From an uncultured Altererythrobacter sp. (GTDB lineage Bacteria; Pseudomonadota; Alphaproteobacteria; Sphingomonadales; Sphingomonadaceae): a stretch of 64,000 nt of DNA. The first letter of the stretch is position 1; every line of letters starts with the position of its first letter. The DNA lies in contig CAJXJY010000001.1 in the NCBI GenBank assembly GCA_913055875.1, forward strand, positions 124,001 through 188,000, read 5' to 3'. Of the stretch, positions 52,831 through 60,592 are shown piece after piece. The translations under genes were made by a program, and so were the position numbers. The notes under the pieces are model-generated. The model worked only from the letters and a program-made list of their open reading frames with translations, ran no database searches and was not told where the DNA came from.

Positions 52831-54687
52831 CTACCCGATCAGCTTGCGCCCGGCGCGCTCGATCAGCGCAATGTCCTCGGGCACTTCGCCGAGCAGTTCG
52901 ACTTCGCCGGTTTCGGTGCGGCGGATCATCACCAGGGCGAATTCGGCTCCCTCACCGGAAATATCCTCGAATGCGATGGCGTCGAGCTTGCGCAGTGTCT
53001 TCGCCAGCTTGGCGCGCACCGTCCCTTCGGGCTCGACCGGCTTGCCGCTTTCCTCGCGGCGCAGCCGGCGCTCGGCCTTGACCACGCCCTTGAGGCCGCC
53101 TTCGGCCTCGCCGAGGAACCCGGCCAGTTCGCCGCGCTCGACCCCGATACGGTGCGCATGGCTGAGTACGGCGGCGTATTCGGTCAGCCGCGTCTTGTCG
53201 TAATCGGCACCGAACACCAGCTTGACTACCGGCGTCATGGGTGCGCGATCCTGCACTGTGAGGCCGCTGTCGGTGACCAGTTCCTCGAAATGTTCGGGCT
53301 CGTCCTGCGCGGCGAGGCTGACATCGTAGGCGCGGCCGACCGCGGCATAGAGCGCCGCACGGCTGCGATCCTCGCTGCTGCGCGCCGCCTGCGCCAGCTC
53401 GCGCGCATCGGCGAGACAGTCGTAGAGGTCGAGCGGCTCGTCCGCTTCCTCGCGCTGCTCGCCGACTACCGTGTCGCCGTCGTCGAAATCGTCGTCGGCC
53501 CGGTCCTCAACCGGATGGGGAAGCACCGCCTCGGGTTCTTCCACGGGCCCGGCTTCGTCGGTGGCTTCCTCGGCGGTTTCGTCCGCGGCGGGTTCGGCTT
53601 CGTAGGGTTCCGGGATCGGCGCGGCTTCCGCCGTGTCGGTGCCGGTCGTCCCGGCTCCCCAATCGTCGCCCGTCTCTTCAGCGCCGGCCTCTTCTTCGGG
53701 GTCGTAGCCACCCGAAGGTTCGGGCGAAGCGCCGAGCAGCGATGCGAAACGCGAATCGTCCTCGTCGCCCCAATCGTCGTCCGCATCCTCCTCGTCGTCG
53801 CCGAGCAGCGCGTCGACATCCATGCCGAAGCTCGGCTTGGGCAGGCCGCCGGAATCGTCTTCCGCACCCCAATCTTCGTCGCCGACTTCGGTGTCTGCCG
53901 GCAGATCGACTACGGAATCGGGCTCGCTGTCGACGTTCGCCTCCCCGGCGACTTCGGTGCCTGCCGGTTCTTCCGCGGCGGGTTCGGGCAACTCGGGCGT
54001 TTCGTAACCTTCGCCCGCCGGACCGTCGGCCCAGTCGGTGACCGGGTCGGGTGCGCGGGTTTCGGTGTCGTCGGGCTTTTCGCCCAGCGCCTGGTCGATC
54101 TCGAGCAGCAGTTCGTCGGTGGTCGCCTGGTCGGCCATCTCCTTCCAGTTGATCACCCCGTAGATGAAGTCGATCGTGTCGTCGTCGCTCGAGAACGGCA
54201 GCAGGATTCCGCGATAGAGGATCGTGCTCCCGCGCTGGTTGACGAATTCGGCCTCGAAGCCGATCGGCGCCTGGTTGGCGAGAATCTGCATGTAATGGTC
54301 GGTGATCCGGCTCAGCAGCGAGCGCGGCGGCACGTCGGAAAGCTTCTCGATCGGTCCGCCGTCGCCGCATTCGCTCGCCAGTTCCGTGCCGAGATACTGC
54401 ACGACGGGATCGTCGATTCCCGCAGTGAAGTCGAGCAGCACGCTGTGCGGGCCGAAATCGGGCAGGGCGTCGGGTTCGAGATCCTCGATGGAGGGGAAGT
54501 TGCGGTCGGCAAGCAGGCTGGCCCAGTGATTGTAGGCGCGCACCTGCATGCGGCGCTCGTCGGTGCCGATGCTTGCGGGGGGCGGTTCGATGCCGGTCTC
54601 GTCCTCACCAAGTTCCGGGCCGGGATCGTAGTCGCGCTCGTCGTCGTCGCCGAAGGACGAACCGAAGTTTCCGCGCAGAGTATCCAT
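52831..54687 (-). CDS. PAS-like domain protein with long acidic low-complexity centre
   Basis: A 618-residue protein. Residues about 45-200 resemble the PAS_5/PAS-like sensor fold of alphaproteobacteria (MQVRAYNHWASLLADRNFPS, VLLDFTAGIDDPVVQYLG, LLSRITDHYMQILANQAPIG, NQRGSTILYRGILLPFSS, YGVINWKEMA). Residues about 210-420 are glutamate/aspartate/proline-rich with no structure I recognise. The C-terminal 190 residues are helical (LDLYDCLADARELAQAARSS). No membrane segments. A cell-cycle or signalling role is conceivable but not shown. Confidence 0.72.
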   Translation of the reverse strand: MDTLRGNFGSSFGDDDERDYDPGPELGEDETGIEPPPASIGTDERRMQVRAYNHWASLLADRNFPSIEDLEPDALPDFGPHSVLLDFTAGIDDPVVQYLGTELASECGDGGPIEKLSDVPPRSLLSRITDHYMQILANQAPIGFEAEFVNQRGSTILYRGILLPFSSDDDTIDFIYGVINWKEMADQATTDELLLEIDQALGEKPDDTETRAPDPVTDWADGPAGEGYETPELPEPAAEEPAGTEVAGEANVDSEPDSVVDLPADTEVGDEDWGAEDDSGGLPKPSFGMDVDALLGDDEEDADDDWGDEDDSRFASLLGASPEPSGGYDPEEEAGAEETGDDWGAGTTGTDTAEAAPIPEPYEAEPAADETAEEATDEAGPVEEPEAVLPHPVEDRADDDFDDGDTVVGEQREEADEPLDLYDCLADARELAQAARSSEDRSRAALYAAVGRAYDVSLAAQDEPEHFEELVTDSGLTVQDRAPMTPVVKLVFGADYDKTRLTEYAAVLSHAHRIGVERGELAGFLGEAEGGLKGVVKAERRLRREESGKPVEPEGTVRAKLAKTLRKLDAIAFEDISGEGAEFALVMIRRTETGEVELLGEVPEDIALIERAGRKLIG

Positions 54688-54806
54688 GACTTATGCGAAG
54701 CCCCCTATTGAACAGGGCTCCGTTCTGGCGCGGCATGGTAAATATACCGTTAAGCGGATCGCGTCGTCGCCGGAGTGACGTCACGGCGGCGGAGAGGGTG
54801 TTTTTT

Positions 54807-55061
54807 GTTTTCCGGCGGTTACGAGGCCTGTCGCTTGGTGGCAATCGTCGGACCGCCGGGTGCGGCACCAGCCCACTCCCCCACCCTTCCACCCTTAGGA
54901 TACTAAAGTCGGGGTGGAAGGGTGGGGGAGTGGGCTGGTGCCGCAAGGAAAGCACGGACGTGCTTTCCGCACGCAACAAAGACTCCGGGGGCGCGGGACG
55001 GGACGGCCCCAGTGGGTCGACGATTGCTAGGCCGCGGCAGGCCTCGTCCCCGCCGGAAAAC
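54807..55061. repeat. P-family palindromic mosaic, copy 8
   Basis: X module from 54807; core 54863-54943 with TTCC/GGAA in the arms; Y hairpin 54947-54968 (inverted, GGAAAGCAC stem); inverted X arm ending CGCCGGAAAAC, 3 bp before the DUF2141 stop. Mirror image of copy 1 in module order. The 377 bp gap is otherwise empty. Confidence 0.9.
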
Positions 55062-55064
55062 CAA

Positions 55065-55529
55065 CTACAACATGTACCGCATCCGGATCGTCTGGCTGAC
55101 CGGCCGGCTGCCGACCTCGAACGCCGCCTCGTCGAACTTCGGCGGCCCCATCCGTATCTTGGCGTCGCGCGAGAAGCCGAAGCCCTCCTTGGGCATCATT
55201 CCGAGCGCGCGGTCGGCCTTGCCGTTGTCGTTCTCGTCGTGGAGCAGCGCGATCGCATAAGTGCCCGGCGCGACATTCGGGAAGGTCAGCGTCAGCGTCT
55301 TTTTCGCAGGAACGACCGCGGCATGGGCCTTGGCGTCGCCGCGGCACTTGGGGAAACGCTTCGGGTCGGTGGTCATGCAGGCGCGCACCACGCCCTCGCT
55401 CGAACGGAGCTCGGTCACCTGGACCGTCACCTTGACGCCGGGCGTCCCGGCGGCGCCGGTCAGCGCGAGCGAGGCGCCCGCCAGCGCTAGCGCGCAAACG
55501 CGTCGGACAGGCCGCGGTCGGTGCCGCAC
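55065..55529 (-). CDS. DUF2141 domain exported protein
   Basis: A 154-residue protein from a GTG start 43 bp inside the sterol desaturase-like gene's 3' end. A basic N-terminus and hydrophobic run (VRRVCALALAGASLALTGAA) form a signal peptide. The mature part is the DUF2141 beta domain: VTVQVTELRSSEGVVRACM, FPNVAPGTYAIALLHDENDN and PKEGFGFSRDAKIRMGPPKF. Two cysteines are present. Family function unknown. No better start exists in frame. Confidence 0.83.
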   Translation of the reverse strand: MRHRPRPVRRVCALALAGASLALTGAAGTPGVKVTVQVTELRSSEGVVRACMTTDPKRFPKCRGDAKAHAAVVPAKKTLTLTFPNVAPGTYAIALLHDENDNGKADRALGMMPKEGFGFSRDAKIRMGPPKFDEAAFEVGSRPVSQTIRMRYML

Positions 55530-56209
55530 AACCGGTCCCAGAAACGGAAATAGAGGCCGTAATTGCATAGATAGTGCTCGTGATGACGCTGGTGGTGGCT
55601 GGCGGTTATCAGCCACCCTCCTAATCGCGAATGAACCAGCGCGCGAGGGAACATCTCCCACCCCATGTGATTGGTCACGCCCATCACCGTCATGATCGCC
55701 AGCACGGTGCCGAGCATGGCGACGTGGATTGGGACGAGGAACACCAGCAGCGGGATCACGATCGCGCCGGTCACCGCTTCGATCGGGTGGAAGCTCATTG
55801 CCGCCCACGCGGTCGGCGGGCGGCTGTCGTGATGGACTGCATGCGCAAGCCGGAACCAGCGCGGCCGGTGCATCAGCCGGTGCGTCCAGTAGAACCAGGT
55901 GTCGTGCGCGAACAGGTAGAGTAGCAGCGAAAGCGGCAGGTACCACAGCGGGTATTCGGCCCAGTCCATATAGATCCGCGTCCAGCCATGCTGCTGCCAG
56001 CCCCACGCGACCACCCCGGCGGGCACCCCGTAGATTGCCGCCGAGAGCAGCGACCAGCCGATTTCGCGCCGTATCTGCGGCTTGAGGCTGGCATAGAGGC
56101 CCGGGCGCACGCGTTCGGTCGCCCATGCGAACAGCCCGCTGCTGGCGAGGTAGCGCAGCGCCACGATCGCGGTCATCGCCAGCGCGGAGAGGAGGATGGC
56201 CCAAAGCAT
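55487..56209 (-). CDS. Sterol desaturase / fatty acid hydroxylase family protein
   Basis: A 240-residue membrane oxygenase with the di-iron histidine boxes HDTWFYWTHRLMH near residue 101, HAVHHDS near 127 and HHQRHHEHYLCNYG near 208, plus four hydrophobic segments. The small size, GVTNHMGWEMFP and FWDRLCGTDRG are typical of bacterial members. Substrate unknown; carotenoid or lipid hydroxylation is plausible. Coupled to the DUF2141 gene. Confidence 0.9.
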   Translation of the reverse strand: MLWAILLSALAMTAIVALRYLASSGLFAWATERVRPGLYASLKPQIRREIGWSLLSAAIYGVPAGVVAWGWQQHGWTRIYMDWAEYPLWYLPLSLLLYLFAHDTWFYWTHRLMHRPRWFRLAHAVHHDSRPPTAWAAMSFHPIEAVTGAIVIPLLVFLVPIHVAMLGTVLAIMTVMGVTNHMGWEMFPRALVHSRLGGWLITASHHQRHHEHYLCNYGLYFRFWDRLCGTDRGLSDAFAR

Positions 56210-56234
56210 CGCCGCTCCTATGCCGCAGTATGCG

Positions 56235-56735
56235 CTATTCTTCCATGCCCCATGGCGCGCATTCGGGATCGAGCGCGACCTGTTGCCGCCGCAGCGCGAC
56301 GCGCGCGAGCCGCTCTACCTCTTTCTTGCGCCGCGCTGCGTTGAGCGGATGCGAAGGGGCGGGGCGGACGATCTCGGCGTCGTAGGCATCGGCGACGATA
56401 ATCCCGCAGCAATCGGGTTTGTAATCCTCGCTTTCGAGGCAGGCGCGGTCGAGCGTGGGCGGCAGGCCCCAGTAGAAGCGGTCGCAGAAATCGAGATAAT
56501 CGGGCCACTTGCCGTCGCCGAGCAAATCGCCGCGCGCGACCTTGATCTCGACGATCACGATGCGGCCCTTGGGATCGATCCCCATCAGGTCGGCCCGGCG
56601 GCCGTTGCGGAGCGGCATCTCCGGCAGGCACCAGATATCGTTGCGCGCAAACAGCCGCGCGATCCCGCGGCAAACCGATTGCGCGTCGAGTGTTGCGGGT
56701 TCGGGAATCGGGGACGGGGGTGAGGTTGTGGCCAT
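56235..56735 (-). CDS. mmcB: MmcB family DNA repair protein
   Basis: A 166-residue protein matching MmcB of Caulobacter-type genomes, a PD-(D/E)XK-like protein of DNA damage repair. Motifs: SVCRGIARLFARNDIWCLPE near 20, RRADLMGIDPKGRIVIVEIK near 46 (the D...ExK core), FCDRFYWGLPP near 83 and IIVADAYDAEIVRPAP near 112. A LexA-type box (56747-56761) lies 12 bp upstream of the ATG, consistent with SOS control. Confidence 0.9.
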   Translation of the reverse strand: MATTSPPSPIPEPATLDAQSVCRGIARLFARNDIWCLPEMPLRNGRRADLMGIDPKGRIVIVEIKVARGDLLGDGKWPDYLDFCDRFYWGLPPTLDRACLESEDYKPDCCGIIVADAYDAEIVRPAPSHPLNAARRKKEVERLARVALRRQQVALDPECAPWGMEE

Positions 56736-56746
56736 GCCCTGTGCTG

Positions 56747-56761
56747 GAACATAGCAGGAAC
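56747..56761 (-). promoter_or_regulatory. LexA (SOS) box upstream of mmcB
   Basis: On the minus strand GTTC-CTGCTAT-GTTC, exactly the alphaproteobacterial LexA consensus GTTC-N7-GTTC, 12 bp before the mmcB ATG. Confidence 0.8.
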
Positions 56762-56814
56762 TCGGTCAAGCGGGATTTTGGGTGGGGCGTTGGTCTGGGT
56801 TGCGAGGAGTCTTT

Positions 56815-56985
56815 GTTGCGTGCGGGCTGGACGTCCGTCCAGCCCTTGCGGCACCGGCCCACTCCCCCACCCGGCCACCCATAGGATACTATAGTCGGGG
56901 TGGCCGGGTGGGGGAGTGGGCCGGTGCCGCTCCCGGCGGGGCGACAACTGCCACGCAGCGACAGGTCTCGTCCCCGCCGGAAAAC
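56815..56985. repeat. P-family palindromic mosaic, copy 9
   Basis: Flank GTTGCGTGC, Y hairpin 56824-56845 (stem GGGCTGGAC, loop GTCC), core 56849-56929 with perfect arms, inverted X arm ending CCGCCGGAAAAC, 11 bp before the stop of the hypothetical gene at 56997. Confidence 0.92.
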
Positions 56986-56996
56986 CAAACACAAGA

Positions 56997-57392
56997 CTAC
57001 GCGCTCCGCCGCGGTCCCATCGAACCGCCCTGCGGCACCAGCGCCAGCAGCGCCTCGCGCGCAGCGTGGAATTCGCGCCATAGCGTCAGCGCGGCGGCGG
57101 TGGCGTCCTGCCCGCGGGCGTTGACCGCGAGCAGCGCGGCGAGGCCGGGCTGCAGCATGGCAGACATGTCCGCGATGCCCTGTTCGGCGAGTTCGAGCTT
57201 CCACCCGCCCGCATCGCGGATCGCGCTCGGGAAACCGCGCATTGCGGCGCTCGGCTTCTCGGCGTCGAGCCCGGCCATCGCGGCGACTGCCCCGGCCGCG
57301 TCGTGCAACGCGTTCCAGCGCATGCTGAGCCCCTGCGGCGGCTTGGCCGGCGCGTTGGCCGGGCGGGAGAAATCGGGCGGAACGGCGCTCAT
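56997..57392 (-). CDS. Conserved-looking hypothetical protein
   Basis: A 131-residue helical, alanine-rich soluble protein beginning MSAVPPDFSRPANAPAKPP. Contents include SMRWNALHDAAGAVAAMAGL and ADMSAMLQPGLAALLAVNAR. No signal peptide or known motif; composition and frame quality support a real gene. It is convergent with repeat P9 and divergent from the tRNA-Arg gene. Confidence 0.65.
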   Translation of the reverse strand: MSAVPPDFSRPANAPAKPPQGLSMRWNALHDAAGAVAAMAGLDAEKPSAAMRGFPSAIRDAGGWKLELAEQGIADMSAMLQPGLAALLAVNARGQDATAAALTLWREFHAAREALLALVPQGGSMGPRRSA

Positions 57393-57519
57393 GATGCCTG
57401 CCGCATAGCGCGCCGCGCTTGCCAAATCGCTAATGCGCCGGGTGCGGGTGAGAATGCGCTGGCAAGCGGAGAAGCGCTTTGCTAAGCGCGCGCCTGCTCG
57501 GAGCGTTTGACGTTCTTTG

Positions 57520-57596
57520 GCACCCATAGCTCAGCTGGATAGAGCGCTGCCCTCCGAAGGCAGAGGTCTCAGGTTCGAATCCTGATGGGTGCGCCA
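57520..57596 (+). tRNA. tRNA-Arg (CCG)
   Basis: 77 nt including encoded CCA. Acceptor GCACCCA pairs with TGGGTGC; D-arm AGCTCAGCTGGATAGAGC; anticodon stem-loop CTGCC-CTCCGAA-GGCAG gives anticodon CCG; T-arm TCAGGTTCGAATCCTGA. Its last 19 nt recur at 57709-57727. Confidence 0.97.
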
Positions 57597-57708
57597 AGGG
57601 GAGTGTCCCGCGAGGGGCGCTCCCCTTGGCGTATCCGGAGGGAACGAACCCGGTTCGGAATCGGAGCGCCGCAGGCGCGCAGATGACGCAGCCGCGAAGC
57701 GGCGGAGT

Positions 57709-57727
57709 AATCCTGATGGGTGCGCCA
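57709..57727 (+). repeat. Duplicate of the tRNA-Arg 3' end (att-like)
   Basis: AATCCTGATGGGTGCGCCA is an exact copy of the final 19 nt of the tRNA-Arg gene, 112 bp downstream. The block between contains no open frame and a GGGGAG/CTCCCC hairpin. Such copies usually mark one end of a past site-specific integration. Confidence 0.7.
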
Positions 57728-57785
57728 TATTTTCTGCGCTAGCGCGCTTCGCACTACTTGAGCGCACATGCGCTCCGTTAGACTT

Positions 57786-57911
57786 TGCTTCAGTCAAGCT
57801 GAAACGGTTTCGGCACCGGCCCACGCCCCCACCCGGCCACCCATAGATTACTATGGTCGGGGTGGCCGGGTGGGGGCGTGGGCCGGTGCCGATTCAGCGA
57901 AGCTGAAAACG
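57786..57911. repeat. P-family palindromic mosaic, copy 10 (Z-flanked form)
   Basis: Core 57811-57891 (arms CGGCACCGGCCCACGCCCCC...) flanked by CAAGCTGAAACGG and CAGCGAAGCTGAAAACG, the same flanks as copy 2. It lies between tRNA-Arg and the SEL1 gene, 53 bp from the latter's stop. Confidence 0.9.
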
Positions 57912-57964
57912 ACTCTGGAACTTCGTCCGTCCGTGTGCGCCACCCATCCTTCTGCGCGGCCGCT

Positions 57965-60592
57965 TCAGCGATAGGTGTTCTTGAACACGCAATCCTTGTG
58001 GAAGATGGAATCCTTTTCCAGCGCGATCTGTCTCGGGCTGTACAGCCTCTGCTGCCCTCCTTCGAGGAAGGTCCGGCAGAACCGGCGCATCGCGGCATCG
58101 GTGTCGCCCTTGGCTTCGCCGGGCGCACGCGCGAGCAGCGCCATCCGCGCCGCCTCCTGATAGCTCACACCGGCTTCCTTGCGATCGCCCAGGGCGAGGA
58201 ATTTCTTCGCCGCCGCCAGCATGAGGGTATGCGCAAGATAGCCGTTCTCGGCGTAATCGCGGTCGGGCGAATGGCGCAGCGACTGCGCCCATGCGGCGCT
58301 TTGCATGCATTGCCCCGCCCAATCGTCGGCATAGCGGCTCGCGTCGCGCGCGGCTTCGGCATAGCTCGCGCCATAGCGTTCGGACATCGCCAGCGAGGCC
58401 TTGGGCCACGCTTGCTTGTACTCGAACCGCGATTCCCTGCTGCGGGCGAACAGAAACGGATCGGTCCGGAGGAGGAATTGCGGGTAGCGGCAGGCATACC
58501 GTGCCGCCCGTTCGCTGTCGCCGGCGCGTTTCGCCGCAGCGATCGACGCCTGCGAAGCGGCGAGCGCCCCGGCACTGTCGCCGAGGTTCGTCAGCGTTAC
58601 GGCAAGGAAATCCTGCACGATGGCGAGGTCTTCGTGCTTGCCGGCTTCTTCGTAGGCTTCGGCGGCAGTGCGGAAATACCCTGCCGCGGCGCGCTTGTCT
58701 TCGGGTACGCCGTCGGCGGTGTCGAGCATCAGGCCGTATGTGCGCGCGGCATCGGAGTGGCCGCGGTCGGCGGCCTTGCCGAGCCACTCGGCCCCGGCAC
58801 GCTTGTTCGCGGCAACGCCTCGGCCGTCGCGCAGACGGATACCGTACCAGTACATCGCCTCGCGCCAGTCGAGCCGCGCGGCTTCGCCGTAGAGGCGCGT
58901 GGCTTCGGCCTGGTCGGCCGCGATACCGAAACCCAGGGCGTGGTACCTGCCGAGCAGGTAGGTCGATTGCGGATCGCCCTTTTCGGCGCCCGCCGCGGCC
59001 CAGCGCGCAGCCTCGGCAGGGTTCTTGGCGACGCCTGCTCCGGCTTCGAGCAGCACGGCGTAATGGCCCATCGCCACGCGGTCCCCGCCTTCCGAGGCCT
59101 TGCCGAACCAATGCGCGGATTGCGCCAGGTCCCGTTCGAGCGGCGTGTTCGAATAGCGGTAGAAATAACCCAGCAACCGCATCGCCTGCGCGTCGCCGCC
59201 CTCCGCCGCACCGCGCAGATAGGGCAGCGCCGCCGCGACATCCTTGCCCGACGCGCCGTTGTCGCCGTTGTAGAGCGCGAATCCGACCTGGCGCATCGCG
59301 GTAACGTCTCCGGCGTCGGCGGCCTGGCGGCGCAGCGCGAAGGCGGCGGCCGGATCGCTCGCGCCGCCGGTGCCGTCGGCGACCAGCTCGGCGAGCAGCT
59401 TCATCGCGCGTTCGTCCCCCTGGTCGGCGGCACGCTGCAGCCAGAGGCGGGCCGTGGCGGGATCCCTGGCGGTCCCGGTGCCGGTCAGGAAGGTGCGGCC
59501 GTAGGTGTACATCGAGGCGACATGGCCGGCCTCGGCCGCCTTGCCGGCCCACGCGTGGGCGAGGTCCCAGTCCTTCTCGGTGCCCTTGCCTTCGGCATAG
59601 CGCATCCAGGTCTGGTGCATGCCGGTCTGGTCGCCGGCCTCGGCCGCCTTGAGGTACCAGCGAAACGCCTTTTCCTCGTCGACCGGCCCGCCGATACCGC
59701 GATCGGCGAAAAAACCGACCAGCTCCATGGCGGTCGGATCCCCGCTCTCGGCTGCGGACAGCGCGATACGGGCGGCCTGCTTCTCGTCGCGTTCGATCCC
59801 TTTCGCTTCGGCGAGCCGCAAGGCGTACTGGACCGACGACGACACATTGCCGAGCTCGTGCGCCCGGCCGTACCAATAGGTCGAGCGGGCTTCGTCGACA
59901 TCCGTCCCCAACCCCTTTTCGTAGGCGATCGCCAACAGCCGTGCGCCCTCCGCCGAACCGCCTTCGGCGGCGCGTTCGGCCCATACGAGGCCCTGTGCCG
60001 CGTCCTTTTCCGCCCCCATGCCGTTGACCAGCGCGAAAGCGAGCTGCTGCCGGGCGAACACGTTCCCGGCCTCCGCAGCCTCGCTATAGAGCGCGAACGC
60101 ACGCTGCTCGTCCTTCGTCACGAGTTCGCCCCGTTCGTGTATCCAGCCGAGTTGTGCCGTGGCCGATGCGATGCCGCGGCCGTGCAACGAGCGGAAGATT
60201 TCGAGCGCCAGTTCGCGGTCGGCGCGCTCCTGCGAATGCGCCAGCAGCGCTTCGGCCAGGATCAGCGCGCCGCGCGTGTCGCTCAGATCGGAAAAGCGCC
60301 GGAGCTCGGCGATCGCTGCCTGCGGGTCCGGCTCGCCGCCCCAATTGCCGCGGTAGAGCGCCATGGCGTGCAGCACCTGCGCGCGAATGTCGCCGCGTTC
60401 GGCGGCGCGTTCGATCGCCCGCCGGTTGTCGGCCAGTTCGACTTCGGCGCGCATTTCATCGCCGGTCAGTGCGACCCATTCGGCTTCCGACAGCGCGAGC
60501 CACGGCGCGTCCGACGAGGCGAGAGCCGGCGTCGCCGCCGCCAGCGCCACGGCTATCGCCAGGGTATCGAACGGCGTTCCAATCCGACGCAT
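57965..60592 (-). CDS. Exported SEL1-like repeat protein
   Basis: An 875-residue protein with signal peptide (TLAIAVALAAATPALASS). It has about fifteen or more SEL1-type repeats of roughly 36 residues, for example ALYSEAAEAGNVFARQQLAF, GLVWAERAAEGGSAEGARLL, RWYLKAAEAGDQTGMHQTWM and LWLQRAADQGDERAMKLLAE. After about residue 680 the pattern becomes TPR-like, then a Cys-containing tail (MRRFCRTFLEGGQQR, KDCVFKNTYR). Likely a periplasmic protein-interaction scaffold. The start overlaps the upstream gene's stop (TGATG). Confidence 0.9.
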   Translation of the reverse strand: MRRIGTPFDTLAIAVALAAATPALASSDAPWLALSEAEWVALTGDEMRAEVELADNRRAIERAAERGDIRAQVLHAMALYRGNWGGEPDPQAAIAELRRFSDLSDTRGALILAEALLAHSQERADRELALEIFRSLHGRGIASATAQLGWIHERGELVTKDEQRAFALYSEAAEAGNVFARQQLAFALVNGMGAEKDAAQGLVWAERAAEGGSAEGARLLAIAYEKGLGTDVDEARSTYWYGRAHELGNVSSSVQYALRLAEAKGIERDEKQAARIALSAAESGDPTAMELVGFFADRGIGGPVDEEKAFRWYLKAAEAGDQTGMHQTWMRYAEGKGTEKDWDLAHAWAGKAAEAGHVASMYTYGRTFLTGTGTARDPATARLWLQRAADQGDERAMKLLAELVADGTGGASDPAAAFALRRQAADAGDVTAMRQVGFALYNGDNGASGKDVAAALPYLRGAAEGGDAQAMRLLGYFYRYSNTPLERDLAQSAHWFGKASEGGDRVAMGHYAVLLEAGAGVAKNPAEAARWAAAGAEKGDPQSTYLLGRYHALGFGIAADQAEATRLYGEAARLDWREAMYWYGIRLRDGRGVAANKRAGAEWLGKAADRGHSDAARTYGLMLDTADGVPEDKRAAAGYFRTAAEAYEEAGKHEDLAIVQDFLAVTLTNLGDSAGALAASQASIAAAKRAGDSERAARYACRYPQFLLRTDPFLFARSRESRFEYKQAWPKASLAMSERYGASYAEAARDASRYADDWAGQCMQSAAWAQSLRHSPDRDYAENGYLAHTLMLAAAKKFLALGDRKEAGVSYQEAARMALLARAPGEAKGDTDAAMRRFCRTFLEGGQQRLYSPRQIALEKDSIFHKDCVFKNTYR

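Noticed and set aside
57597-57727. Second tRNA gene downstream of tRNA-Arg
   Set aside because: Only the last 19 nt of the tRNA are present; no D-arm or anticodon arm precedes them.
8083-57911. P elements as a CRISPR array or tandem repeat array
   Set aside because: Copies are dispersed, palindromic and of different module order, with no regular spacing or spacers.
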